In this document: piece after piece, positions 39,796-48,349 of the stretch
Layout of the letters: the number at the start of each line of letters is the position of its first letter
How positions within the stretch are numbered: position 1 is the stretch's first letter
DNA from: Prosthecobacter sp.
GTDB lineage: Bacteria; Verrucomicrobiota; Verrucomicrobiia; Verrucomicrobiales; Verrucomicrobiaceae
Length of the DNA stretch: 64,000 nucleotides
Assembly (NCBI RefSeq): GCF_020439865.1
Contig: NZ_JAGRPF010000006.1
Location: 37,153 to 101,152, forward strand
Direction: 5' to 3'
The notes under the pieces: generated by a model
Database searches by the model: none
The model's input: only the letters and a program-made list of their open reading frames with translations
What the model was told of the DNA's origin: nothing
Made by a program: the position numbers and the translations under genes

Positions 39796-41316
39796 ATGAC
39801 CCCTCAAGAAGTCGCCGTACTCGATTACGGTTCCCAATACAGCCAGCTCATCGTCCGTCGCGTCCGCGAGCTCGGATTCGTCTCGCATCTCTATCCGCCG
39901 GCCGAACTCGCGAATCTGCAGTCTCCCGGTGCCATCATTCTCTCCGGCGGGCCGCGCAGCACCTCGGATGTTGACGCACCTGACATCGACTACGCCAAGC
40001 TCATGTCCTTTGGCGTGCCTGTGCTCGGTGTGTGCTACGGCATGCAGCTTCTCAACATCAAGCACGGCGGCAGCGTCAAACCCGGTGTCACGCGCGAGTA
40101 CGGCCCCGCGAAGCTGGTTGTCACCGACCATGAGGATCTCTTCAGCGGCATCTCGCACGAATCCCAGGTCTGGATGAGCCACAGCGACACCTGCGCGGAT
40201 CTCGCCACCACGACCAAGGTGATCGCGACCAACGAGGACGCGGTTCCCGTTGCGTTGAAGTGGTCCGATCGTTGCTGGGGCATCCAGTTTCATCCGGAAG
40301 TCACGCACTCGCATGAAGGCACGGCCATCCTGAAAAACTTCCTCACGAAGAGCGGCGCCACACTGGCGAAATTCGACATCGAAGCCTTCAAGGCGCAGAT
40401 GCTGGATCGCATCAAGGCCGAGGTCGGCAACCGCGAGGTCATCTGCGGTGTCTCCGGCGGCGTGGACAGCACCGTGCTCGCCGTGCTGCTCGCGAGGGCT
40501 GGCGTCAAAGTCCGTTGTATTTTCATCGACACCGGCATGATGCGCCTCAACGAGGCCGCCGAGGTGAAGGAACTCTTCGGCAAGGTCGGCGTCCCCATCG
40601 AGCAGATCGACGCCAGTGAGATTTTCCTCGGCGCGCTGAAGGGCGTCACCGATCCCGAACAAAAGCGTCGCATCATTGGAACGCTGTTCGTCGAAGAGTT
40701 CTGGAAGGTCGCTGACAATGTCGAATTGCTCGCCCAAGGCACGCTCTACCCCGACGTGATCGAAAGCGCCACCAGCGGATCCATCGCCAGCAAGATCAAG
40801 ACGCACCACAATCGTGTCGATCGCATCATGGAGCTCAAGGAGCAGGGCAAGGTGCTCGAACCGCTCGCCGAACTTTTCAAAGACGAGGTCCGTGCCCTCG
40901 GTGCCAGCCTCGGTATTCCGCATCAGGCCCTCTGGCGTCATCCGTTCCCTGGGCCCGGCCTCGCCGTGCGCATTCCCGGTGAGATCACAGCCGAGCGCGT
41001 CGCCATCACCCAGCAGGCAGATGCCATCTTCATCGGCGAGCTTCGTCGCAGTGGTTGGTACGAGCAGACCTGGCAGGCCTACGCTGCGCTGCTTCCTGTC
41101 AAAACCGTCGGTGTCAAAGGCGACGAACGCAGCTACGAGCAGGCCATCTCATTGCGCGCCGTTATCAGCGAGGACGCGATGACCGCCGAATGGGTCCGGC
41201 TGCCCTATGAAGTGCTCAGCAGCACCTCCAACAAGATTCTTAACAGCGTCAAAGGGGTGAATCGCGTGCTCTACGATATCAGCACCAAGCCGCCTGCCAG
41301 CATTGAGTGGGAGTGA
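39796..41316 (+). CDS. guaA: GMP synthase (glutamine-hydrolysing)
   Basis: 506 residues. It converts XMP to GMP with ATP and glutamine. The N-terminal class I glutamine amidotransferase domain has GVCYGMQ (nucleophile Cys80) and FHPEV (His166 and Glu168). The ATP pyrophosphatase domain has the P-loop-like SGGVDS at 220-225, and the C-terminal dimerisation domain ends in SIEWE. The start at 39796 (MTPQEVAVLDYGSQYSQ) is chosen because the strand VLDYGSQ begins the family; the upstream in-frame residues are not conserved. guaB ends 41 bp upstream, and tmk follows 4 bp downstream. Confidence 0.97.
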   Translation: MTPQEVAVLDYGSQYSQLIVRRVRELGFVSHLYPPAELANLQSPGAIILSGGPRSTSDVDAPDIDYAKLMSFGVPVLGVCYGMQLLNIKHGGSVKPGVTREYGPAKLVVTDHEDLFSGISHESQVWMSHSDTCADLATTTKVIATNEDAVPVALKWSDRCWGIQFHPEVTHSHEGTAILKNFLTKSGATLAKFDIEAFKAQMLDRIKAEVGNREVICGVSGGVDSTVLAVLLARAGVKVRCIFIDTGMMRLNEAAEVKELFGKVGVPIEQIDASEIFLGALKGVTDPEQKRRIIGTLFVEEFWKVADNVELLAQGTLYPDVIESATSGSIASKIKTHHNRVDRIMELKEQGKVLEPLAELFKDEVRALGASLGIPHQALWRHPFPGPGLAVRIPGEITAERVAITQQADAIFIGELRRSGWYEQTWQAYAALLPVKTVGVKGDERSYEQAISLRAVISEDAMTAEWVRLPYEVLSSTSNKILNSVKGVNRVLYDISTKPPASIEWE

Positions 41317-41320
41317 TCTC

Positions 41321-41956
41321 ATGAGCGCAGGATTTCTTCTTTCGTTCGAAGGCTCCGAAGGCTGCGGCAAATCCACGCAGATTCGTCTCCTGCGCGAGCG
41401 GCTCGAAAATTCCGGCCGCAAAGTTGAAGTCCTGCGCGAACCGGGCGGCACAGAGGTCGGCGAAAGTATTCGCCACCTCCTCCAGCATGCCAAGGAGGGC
41501 GCGTCGATGACCCCCGAGGCCGAACTGCTTCTCTTCGCCGCCAGCAGAGCTCAGATCGTCCGCGAAAAAATCCGCCCGCTGTTGGAAGCCGGGGTCTTCG
41601 TCATCCTCGACCGCTTCCTTGATTCCACGACGGTTTATCAAGGCCACGCCCGAGGTCTTCCGCTCGAAAGCGTGAACGCGATCAACCGCTTTGCCATCGG
41701 CGGAATGTTGCCGCAGCTCACAATCCTCCTCGATCTCGACACGAAGGCCGCTTGGCAGCGCATCCACGCCACCGGTCGCGAACTCGATCGCATGGAAAGC
41801 CAGCCGCCGGAGTTCTTCGAAAAAGTCCGCCAAGGCTACCTCGAAGTCGCACGTGCGGAACCGCATCGTGTGCAGGTCGTCGATGCCTCTGCATCGCCGG
41901 AGGCTGTGCACGAATTCATCTGGAAGCTCATCACCGCGCAGACCGATGCCGTTTAA
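41321..41956 (+). CDS. tmk: Thymidylate kinase
   Basis: 211 residues. It phosphorylates dTMP to dTDP. The P-loop GSEGCGKST lies at residues 11-19. DRFLDST is the DRx(Y/F) motif, and the LID region holds TGRELDRME. ATG 41321 is chosen over the TTG at 41303 because FEGSEGCGKS should lie about 10 residues from the start. It follows guaA by 4 bp and overlaps the delta-prime gene by 11 bp, so translation is probably coupled. Confidence 0.95.
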   Translation: MSAGFLLSFEGSEGCGKSTQIRLLRERLENSGRKVEVLREPGGTEVGESIRHLLQHAKEGASMTPEAELLLFAASRAQIVREKIRPLLEAGVFVILDRFLDSTTVYQGHARGLPLESVNAINRFAIGGMLPQLTILLDLDTKAAWQRIHATGRELDRMESQPPEFFEKVRQGYLEVARAEPHRVQVVDASASPEAVHEFIWKLITAQTDAV

Positions 41957-42941
41957 AAGCGACCATGCTCTTGAGCTTATCGCCCGTGCCCGAGACAACG
42001 GTCGTCTCGGTCATGCCTACCTGATCACCGGCCCCAAGGAGGCGCAGCATGAGGCCTTCGCGGCCCGGATGCTCGATCTCATCGTTGGAACGAAGATGGG
42101 AACGCTGGAGGCGTGGGAAGGACAGGGGGCCATCGTCCTTCGGCCGCAGAGCAAGTCGCGTCGTATTACGATTGGCGACGACGGCGATGATCCGGGGACC
42201 GTTCGCTTCCTCGAAAAGATGATTCATCGCACCGCCGCGCCGAACGGCTGGAAGCTCGCCGTCATCGTCGATGCCGAGCGCATGAATCCCCAGGCGCAGA
42301 ACGCCTTTCTCAAAACTCTCGAAGAGCCGCCGCCCAACACGCTGCTGTTGCTGCTGACCTCGCAGCCAGAGCAACTGCTGCCGACCATTCAGTCACGTGT
42401 TCTCGAAATTGCGCTTATGGCTCCCGACGGTGTGCGCATCTTCACCGAGCACGAGGGCAAGCTGCTCTATGTGCTCAAGCAGATGTCCTCCCGGCACAAC
42501 GGCAGCATCTCCGCGGCGCTCTCGCTGAAGAAAGACTTTGAGGCGATTCTCGAAGATCTTCACGACTCGATCAAAAAGGAGCAGGAAGCCGACTTCGAAC
42601 GCGAGCAGGACCACTACGCCAAGACGACGGATGGTGCATGGCTTAAGCAGCGCGAAGAACAGGTTGAGGCCCAGATCGAGGCCGACTACATCCAGCAGCG
42701 CACCTCTCTGATGGAGTTGCTCCTCTCATGGATGGGCGATGTCGCACGTCAGCAGGCGGGAGCGGAGCATCTCGACTTGCCAAAGTTTCAGGAGGCCACC
42801 GCCGCCCTCGCTGCGAAATGGGAATCGGGTGATGTGGCCAAACGCATCCGCGTTCTGCGCCAGCTCGAAAGCCACCTGCATACCAACGTCAACGAAGGTC
42901 TCGCGCTCGAAGTGTGCTTCATCGAGGCATTCGGCGTTTAG
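41946..42941 (+). CDS. holB: DNA polymerase III delta-prime-like clamp-loader subunit
   Basis: 331 residues from ATG 41946, overlapping tmk by 11 bp. The open frame extends upstream of this start, but that part is antisense-like shadow over tmk. The text HAYLITGPKEAQ stands where P-loop proteins have GxxGxGK. ADAERMN-like text (IVDAERMNPQAQNAFLKTLEEPPP) matches the Walker B and sensor region of delta-prime. SQPEQLLPTIQSRV is the sensor 1 / SRC region without Cys. The zinc cysteines are absent, so nucleotide and zinc binding are both probably lost. The clamp loader opens the beta clamp at primed DNA. tmk-holB adjacency is common in bacteria and supports the call. The coiled, charged C-terminus is less conserved. 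Confidence 0.88.
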   Translation: MPFKSDHALELIARARDNGRLGHAYLITGPKEAQHEAFAARMLDLIVGTKMGTLEAWEGQGAIVLRPQSKSRRITIGDDGDDPGTVRFLEKMIHRTAAPNGWKLAVIVDAERMNPQAQNAFLKTLEEPPPNTLLLLLTSQPEQLLPTIQSRVLEIALMAPDGVRIFTEHEGKLLYVLKQMSSRHNGSISAALSLKKDFEAILEDLHDSIKKEQEADFEREQDHYAKTTDGAWLKQREEQVEAQIEADYIQQRTSLMELLLSWMGDVARQQAGAEHLDLPKFQEATAALAAKWESGDVAKRIRVLRQLESHLHTNVNEGLALEVCFIEAFGV

Positions 42942-42945
42942 CAGG

Positions 42946-44085
42946 TCACACCGTTTCACCGCGTCGCAGATCCGGCATCAGGCGGACAGGATTCGTGCTG
43001 GTGTGTCCTGTTTGCACCAGTTCCATCACCAGACGGGACAACCGCTTCGCAAACTTGGCCGCATCAGCGGAGTAGCGCGTGACGCGTGGCACCACATGTT
43101 CGAGGAACGCATCGTCATCGCGGGACACGATGGCAAAGTCGCGTGGCAGCCGGTGGCCGCTGCGCAGGAGATGCGTGATCACCGTGAGCGCGTGGCTCGA
43201 GCGCGCCACCAGAAACGCCGTCGGCGCCGGTTTGCGTCGCAGCAGGGACTCCAACTGCTCCACGACCTGCTCCGCCTTTTCGTGATGTCGGATGACAACG
43301 CTGCCGTCGTCATCGTTGCTGCGCAGAGCCTCGCGGAAACCATGTTCGCTCTCCATGTCGCCGCCATGCGTCGAATCCGGCAGCAGCAGCGCGATCCGTC
43401 GGTGTCCTTTCTGTCTCAGCATGATGGTCGCATGGCGGCAGGTCGCCCGGTAGTCGATGTCCACCGATGGCAGTTCCACGTCTTCCGCACAGGATCCGGC
43501 GACGACGGCCGCCGACGCATGCTCCGCGAACCAGCGTTGCATCGTCGATGTCGAACGAAACAGCACCCATGCCGCCGCCTGCACCCGTTGCGTGAGCTTC
43601 TTCAATCCTCCGGATGGTTTCGTTGTATAGCAGTGCGGACTGGCATGCACCTCGAGTTGATAACCGGCTTCTGCCAGCAGTTCGCGCAGTGTATCCACCC
43701 AGAATAACACAAAAGGTGGCATGGCCTGCTGCGGCACCGGAGTGAGAAGAGCGACGACGCGCGATGAGACGGCACCACGACCGCTCATAGGCATGGCGAG
43801 AATCTGGCGTCGTTTGTTCTCCACGGCGCTGATCACGCCTTCACGTTCCAGTTGAGCCAGCACAGCCCGCAACGTGGGTCGGCTGATGCGCAAACGGGCA
43901 CAAAGCGTGCGCTCCGAGGGCAGTTGTCCTGCCCAGTCACCGCGCATGAGGGCCTCACGCAGAAAGTCTGCGCTATGGGTGATAAGGGAAGGCCTGGCTG
44001 GGATGGCATGCATGCGATTGGCCAGCATTCTGGCCGTGGTCAGCCCGTTTGACCACGGAGAAATGAGATGCCGAAAACGTTTCAT
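42946..44085 (-). CDS. GntR-type HTH with LacI-like sugar-binding domain
   Basis: 379 residues. The N-terminal winged helix (about 40-90) includes LPSERTLCARLRISRPTLRA, the GntR signature. The C-terminal part resembles the LacI/GalR periplasmic-binding fold: VVALLTP, DIDYRATCRHATIMLRQKGH and IVSRDDDAFLEH. Verrucomicrobia carry many such regulators, which respond to sugars. The start is uncertain: ATG 44085 gives the longest frame, but Met25 (44013, MHAIPARPSL) is a likely alternative because family members often start there. It is divergent from the RraA-like gene by 24 bp, so it may control it. Confidence 0.8.
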   Translation of the reverse strand: MKRFRHLISPWSNGLTTARMLANRMHAIPARPSLITHSADFLREALMRGDWAGQLPSERTLCARLRISRPTLRAVLAQLEREGVISAVENKRRQILAMPMSGRGAVSSRVVALLTPVPQQAMPPFVLFWVDTLRELLAEAGYQLEVHASPHCYTTKPSGGLKKLTQRVQAAAWVLFRSTSTMQRWFAEHASAAVVAGSCAEDVELPSVDIDYRATCRHATIMLRQKGHRRIALLLPDSTHGGDMESEHGFREALRSNDDDGSVVIRHHEKAEQVVEQLESLLRRKPAPTAFLVARSSHALTVITHLLRSGHRLPRDFAIVSRDDDAFLEHVVPRVTRYSADAAKFAKRLSRLVMELVQTGHTSTNPVRLMPDLRRGETV

Positions 44086-44109
44086 CGCTGCTCATTCGTC
44101 ATTCCCATT

Positions 44110-44853
44110 ATGCTTCCCCACTCCGACCTCCTTCAACTCAAGCGCTGGAACACGCCCACCATCTACAATGGCTGGGAGCAGATCACGAAGCGCGATCCCG
44201 CCGCTGATGCCTTCAATCTCGAAGAGACCCGCGACTTCATGCCGCAGATGGGGCCGATGGTTGGTTACGCCGTCACCGTGGTCATCGAGCCGAGCAACAA
44301 AGCGCATCGTGAGGCAAATCCCGACGGCTGGAACGAATACCGCCGCTACGTCGCCAGCATTCCCGGCCCGAAGATCGTCTGCTTGCAGGATCTCGACAAA
44401 CCTCGCACCATTGGCTCCTTCTGGGGTGAGGTGAACAGCAACATGCACCGTGCCCTCGGCTGCGTCGGCACCATCGTCGATGGCGCGATCCGCGATGTCG
44501 ATGAAATGACCAACGCGGGCTTCAAGGCTCTCGCACGTCGCCTTTGCGTCGGTCATGCCCATGTGCATCCCGTCCGCTGGAACTGCGAAGTGGAGGTCTT
44601 TGGCCGCAAGATCGCCTCAGGTGACCTCATTCACGCTGACAAGCACGGCTTCCTCGTCATCGCACCCGAGGAGCAGTCCAACATCCTCGAAGCTTCGCGT
44701 TTCATGGACGCCAACGAATGCCAGACCGTCATCCCTGCCGCACGCGGCAGCGCCGGACTAAGCAGCGAGCAGGTTCTCGCCAACCTCGCCGAAGCTGGCG
44801 CGCAGTTCGGCAAGAATGCTAAAGCCAAGTTTCAGCGAGAAGGGGAGTGGTAG
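44110..44853 (+). CDS. RraA / HMG-CHA aldolase-like protein
   Basis: 247 residues. DGAIRDVDEM is the DGxxRD motif whose Arg and Asp bind the keto acid and metal in 4-hydroxy-4-methyl-2-oxoglutarate aldolases. HADKHGF and GDLIHAD complete the family pattern. It may cleave pyruvate-derived keto acids or decarboxylate oxaloacetate; regulation of RNase E (true RraA) is less likely outside proteobacteria. ATG 44110 (MLPHSDLLQLKRWNTPTI) is preferred to the ATG at 44068, which would overlap the divergent regulator. It converges on the GH-D gene 9 bp away. Confidence 0.8.
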   Translation: MLPHSDLLQLKRWNTPTIYNGWEQITKRDPAADAFNLEETRDFMPQMGPMVGYAVTVVIEPSNKAHREANPDGWNEYRRYVASIPGPKIVCLQDLDKPRTIGSFWGEVNSNMHRALGCVGTIVDGAIRDVDEMTNAGFKALARRLCVGHAHVHPVRWNCEVEVFGRKIASGDLIHADKHGFLVIAPEEQSNILEASRFMDANECQTVIPAARGSAGLSSEQVLANLAEAGAQFGKNAKAKFQREGEW

Positions 44854-44867
44854 GCGCGCCTCTCACT
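44846..44867. terminator. Candidate bidirectional terminator over both stop codons
   Basis: A 22-bp imperfect inverted repeat with a perfect core AGGCGCGCCT (44852-44861) flanked by AGTG and CACT arms. It contains the TAG of the RraA-like gene and the TGA (reverse strand) of the GH-D gene, which converge here. There is no T tract on either side. Confidence 0.4.
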
Positions 44868-46950
44868 GCGTCTTGCCGGGAGCGGAGTTGGTGTACTCCA
44901 TGATGCGGATCGCGCGTGGTGGCAGCGTAATCATGAGCGTCTGCCCCGCCGTTGCCGTCTTCGGCAATGAGCCAGCATCTGCGGCGAATGGTGTCGAGAC
45001 AACATAGGATCTGCCTCCGCTCACGGCGGACTTCGGCAGGCCCAGCGTCCGGTCGAGCACGATAGGAAATTCACGCGTCTCGTCCGATGGATTGTGCAAT
45101 GAGAGATAGCCTGCGGCTTCGTTCCAGCCGGTGTAGCCATAGACTTCCCCGTGTTTCGGGTCGCCGCCGATCATCCGCGCACGCTTGAAGGCCGGAAACA
45201 CGCGGTGCACCCACTTCATGCCATCGGCCAGCACGTCCCAGTCGCTTTCGCTCAGCTCGAAGGTCTTGAGGTACAGCTCCACGAGACCCGTGCCACGGGA
45301 AAGGCTCATGAGCAGATAGCGGCGAAAAACCTCCGCGTCCTCGCCGGTCGTCGTCTTCTTCGGTTCATGATTGAAGAGCGAGTTCAGGGGGAATTGCGTG
45401 TTGTCGCCGGTGGTGGACGCGAGCTTGAAGTAGGCGGCATCGCGATAGACCAGCTCACCGGTGCGGTCCGCGCCTTTGGCGGCGTCTCCGGCATTGATCA
45501 TCCACACAGCATCGACATGCTGCAGCCACCACGGACTGAGGAAGGCACCGTTGGAGATCACGATGTAGACATTCGGATTGGCCGCTCCCATTCGCTTGAA
45601 GATCTTCATCAGCCGCTCCGAGCCGAGTGAAAGGTAGCGTTCCTTCGCCTCATCGTATCGGGCGTCGTTCAGCTCCGCCTCGCTGCCTTTGAAGCCTTCG
45701 ACGTCAAAGTTGCGGGTGTTGAGATGACCGAAAACGCCATCGAGTTTGAAGTAGGCGACTCCGCTCGCAGCCAGCTCGACCATTCGTTTTTCGAGAGCGT
45801 CCATGTAGGCGTCTCCTGTCATCGACATCCATGGGTCGAGCGTCCGCCAGCCCGCCTCGCGCATCTTGGGGATCGCAGGCTGGCCACCAAAGACGCAGCC
45901 GGGGCTCAGCCACAAGCCCAGGGCGCTTTTCGCCCGCGCCACCTCCTCTCGGGCCTGGGCAAAGTTGTTTTCAAATTTCGCATTCACCGGCCACACACCG
46001 GTCTTCGACCAGTCCTTGGTCGTGTCCTGCCAGCCATCATCGATCACGTAGGCGCGTAGAGGCGGCATTTCGCGACTCGTCACCAGCTCCTCGTTCAGCT
46101 TTCGCACGCTCGCGGTGAACTTCGCCGTGTCCACCGCCTTCCCGTAGTCAAACCAGCAGTTGTATTGCGTTTGCAGCCGCAGTGGACGCGCTCGAGTGGC
46201 GTCGATGTAGTCGAGGAAGGCATCTTTGATGAAGGTCGGGCTGTCTGAGACGCCGACCATCGATGGATGACTCTTCCACGTCTCGCCTGGCTTGAGCTCC
46301 ACGCGGGTGAGGTAGCCGCAAATCAGCGTGCCGTCCTTCACCTCGTTGCGCGCCGCGGGGAACTCGATGCCCCACCACGTCCCGCTCGTCCGCGTGTAAA
46401 CCGGCTGGCCCAGCGGCGGCCGCCATTGCGCGGCACCACGCGCGGTGAATTGGTCGGCTTGGTAGGGAGCGTAGCCATCGGCCACGCCGAGGTGCTCGAC
46501 TTCAGCTTTGGTGATTTGCAATGGCTCGCGCGCAGTGACGATGAGCTGCTTGCGAATCCAGGGCTCGCCGGGCTTTGCGGAGTAGCGCACCACGACATCC
46601 AAGGGCGCGCCATGGCCAGCCAGTCGCACATCCACCGACGAGTCCTCCCGTCCGGGCAGGCTTCCGCTCACGGTGAAATCCGACGCCGTCAGCCTGTGCT
46701 CCGTTGTCGATCCTTCGGTGCGCATCGTGATGGCAAACTCGTCCCCTCCTCCGGCACGCACCTCGCTTTGACCAGCGCGATTGGCGATGCTGATGGTGCT
46801 GAGCCTGCCGCCAACCCACGAAACCTCTCGCTGGATGAACTCGTTGCCCACTGACGCGCTTTCCGCCGCTGCAAGCGACGACCACGCGAAGAGGACCGCG
46901 GCTGCCAAGGAGAGGGAAGATGGGAGGGAATTGGAATTGAGGATGATCAT
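44863..46950 (-). CDS. Secreted alpha-galactosidase-like glycoside hydrolase (clan GH-D)
   Basis: 695 residues. A hydrophobic signal peptide (about 12-29) ends in AAA|ES. A beta-sandwich-like N-terminal part is followed by a barrel with AYVIDDGWQD (Asp304-Asp305), GLWLSPG and YFKLDG. Asp404 in FKLD fits the GH27/GH36 nucleophile, and the later INAGDAAKGAD segment could supply the acid/base. A C-terminal beta domain closes the protein. It would hydrolyse alpha-galactosides or related glycans outside the cytoplasm. A 220-bp non-coding stretch separates it from the divergent sialidase-like run, so both may share one control region. The exact GH family is unresolved. Confidence 0.75.
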   Translation of the reverse strand: MIILNSNSLPSSLSLAAAVLFAWSSLAAAESASVGNEFIQREVSWVGGRLSTISIANRAGQSEVRAGGGDEFAITMRTEGSTTEHRLTASDFTVSGSLPGREDSSVDVRLAGHGAPLDVVVRYSAKPGEPWIRKQLIVTAREPLQITKAEVEHLGVADGYAPYQADQFTARGAAQWRPPLGQPVYTRTSGTWWGIEFPAARNEVKDGTLICGYLTRVELKPGETWKSHPSMVGVSDSPTFIKDAFLDYIDATRARPLRLQTQYNCWFDYGKAVDTAKFTASVRKLNEELVTSREMPPLRAYVIDDGWQDTTKDWSKTGVWPVNAKFENNFAQAREEVARAKSALGLWLSPGCVFGGQPAIPKMREAGWRTLDPWMSMTGDAYMDALEKRMVELAASGVAYFKLDGVFGHLNTRNFDVEGFKGSEAELNDARYDEAKERYLSLGSERLMKIFKRMGAANPNVYIVISNGAFLSPWWLQHVDAVWMINAGDAAKGADRTGELVYRDAAYFKLASTTGDNTQFPLNSLFNHEPKKTTTGEDAEVFRRYLLMSLSRGTGLVELYLKTFELSESDWDVLADGMKWVHRVFPAFKRARMIGGDPKHGEVYGYTGWNEAAGYLSLHNPSDETREFPIVLDRTLGLPKSAVSGGRSYVVSTPFAADAGSLPKTATAGQTLMITLPPRAIRIMEYTNSAPGKTQ

Positions 46951-46986
46951 TCGAGCAACAAGCTAAGACGTTCGCATCCAAACGTG

Positions 46987-46996
46987 CCCATATGGG
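46987..46996. promoter_or_regulatory. Palindrome CCCATATGGG in the divergent promoter region
   Basis: A perfect 10-bp palindrome lies 37 bp upstream of the GH-D start (46950) and 174 bp before the sialidase-like start (47171). A weaker inverted pair, GGTCG (46995-46999) and CGACC (47007-47011), overlaps its right side. It could be an operator for the divergent catabolic genes, but no protein is linked to it by sequence. Confidence 0.3.
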
Positions 46997-47170
46997 TCGA
47001 ATATCGCGACCTTGGCTGAATGGGCGATCCGACATTAGGTGGGAACTAACGAATGGCTTGCTCGATGCTGCTTTTGCATTGAGGGCAAAACAGGGTGAGT
47101 GGCGTTGGTCACGTGGCTTGACCAGCAACATCGCAGGTGCTCACGCGTCATTCTACCGTCAATGACTGAC

Positions 47171-48349
47171 ATGAAGCCGACCCTCTTCTTTGCCTTGCTC
47201 GTCACATCTTCTCTGTGTGCCGCTGATTTCCGCGTCGAGAACAGCACGGTGCTCACCAGTTCGGGCCCGTATCATTGGTCGCAATCGCGGCCGACGGTGC
47301 TGCCGGGTGAGCGCGTGATCGTCACCACACAGGAGATCGAGAAGCGCGGTTCGCACGGCTATCGCGATATCTACATCACCGAGACGACCGACGGTGCCAA
47401 AACCTGGAGCACGCCGAAGCGCATCGATGCGCTCAATCGAAAGCGTTTTCCTGACGGCATCGAGCGCGTCATGGGCGACATCTGCCCGCAGTGGCACGCA
47501 ATGTCCGGCAAGTTGCTCGTAACCGGCAAGTGCTTTGGCTTTCTTGCCAAAGCGAAGGACACCGCAGCCAAGGACGACCGCTCACAGGAACGCGTGGCCT
47601 ACTGCGTGTATTCGCCGGACACGAACCAGTGGACGGAAATGAAGATCATGGCCATGCCGGAGAAGGATCACGCGGGCCATCCGATCATCGAGCCAAATGC
47701 GGGCTGCAATCAACGCTGGGACCTGCCGAATGGCGAAGTGCTGCTGCCGGTGCGCTATCGAGCCGACCCCCAGATGCGCGTTTACACGACAGTCGTGGCG
47801 CGCTGCACGTTCGATGGTGAGAAGCTGGCCTATGTCGAGCACGGCAGCGAACATACGATCAGCATTCCGCGAGGATTGTATGAGCCGTCCGTGTGCGGTT
47901 TCCAAGGTCGTTTCTTCCTCACCATGCGTGGTGAGCAGAACGGCCACGTTGCTCGCAGCGACGATGGTTTGAACTATACGCCGACCGTTGAGTGGAAGTT
48001 CGATGACGGCCAACCGCTGCTCAGCGCGAACACTCAGCAGCACTGGATCACGCATGGCGACGGCCTTTACCTCATCTACACCCGCAAAGGCGCGAACAAC
48101 GACCACGTCTTTCGCAATCGCGCCCCGATCTTCATCGCGCGCGTCGATCCTGAGAAGTTGCACCTCATCCGCGTCACCGAGGAGGTGCTCATGCCCGAGA
48201 CGGGCGTCGATCTCGGCGGCGGCTATGCGCCGGTCGATGTGAATGCGGGCGAGACCTGGGTCATCAGCAGCGAGATGGCTTTTCCAAAAGGTCGCGAAGA
48301 CGAGTCCAACCGCGTGCTGCTCGCCAAGATCATTTGGAATCACCCATGA
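47171..48349 (+). CDS. Secreted sialidase-superfamily (BNR-repeat) protein
   Basis: 392 residues from Met 47171; the ATG at 47162 would add only three residues. The signal peptide MKPTLFFALLVTSSLC is probably cut after CAA. The sequence has an Asp-box (TDGAKTW) near residue 60 and later beta-propeller text such as SDDGLNYTPT. The Arg triad and Tyr of GH33 are not obvious, so the substrate is uncertain; a six-bladed propeller hydrolase or binding protein is likely. It overlaps the beta-helix gene by ATGA. Confidence 0.7.
   Translation: MKPTLFFALLVTSSLCAADFRVENSTVLTSSGPYHWSQSRPTVLPGERVIVTTQEIEKRGSHGYRDIYITETTDGAKTWSTPKRIDALNRKRFPDGIERVMGDICPQWHAMSGKLLVTGKCFGFLAKAKDTAAKDDRSQERVAYCVYSPDTNQWTEMKIMAMPEKDHAGHPIIEPNAGCNQRWDLPNGEVLLPVRYRADPQMRVYTTVVARCTFDGEKLAYVEHGSEHTISIPRGLYEPSVCGFQGRFFLTMRGEQNGHVARSDDGLNYTPTVEWKFDDGQPLLSANTQQHWITHGDGLYLIYTRKGANNDHVFRNRAPIFIARVDPEKLHLIRVTEEVLMPETGVDLGGGYAPVDVNAGETWVISSEMAFPKGREDESNRVLLAKIIWNHP

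Noticed and set aside
42739..43707. 322-codon + frame overlapping holB and the regulator
   Set aside because: It overlaps two well-supported genes in other frames. The translation is Arg-rich with no motif.
47171..47230. Lipoprotein signal (lipobox) in the sialidase-like protein
   Set aside because: The Cys in SSLC is preceded by Leu at -1, not Gly, Ala or Ser, so signal peptidase I cleavage after CAA is preferred.
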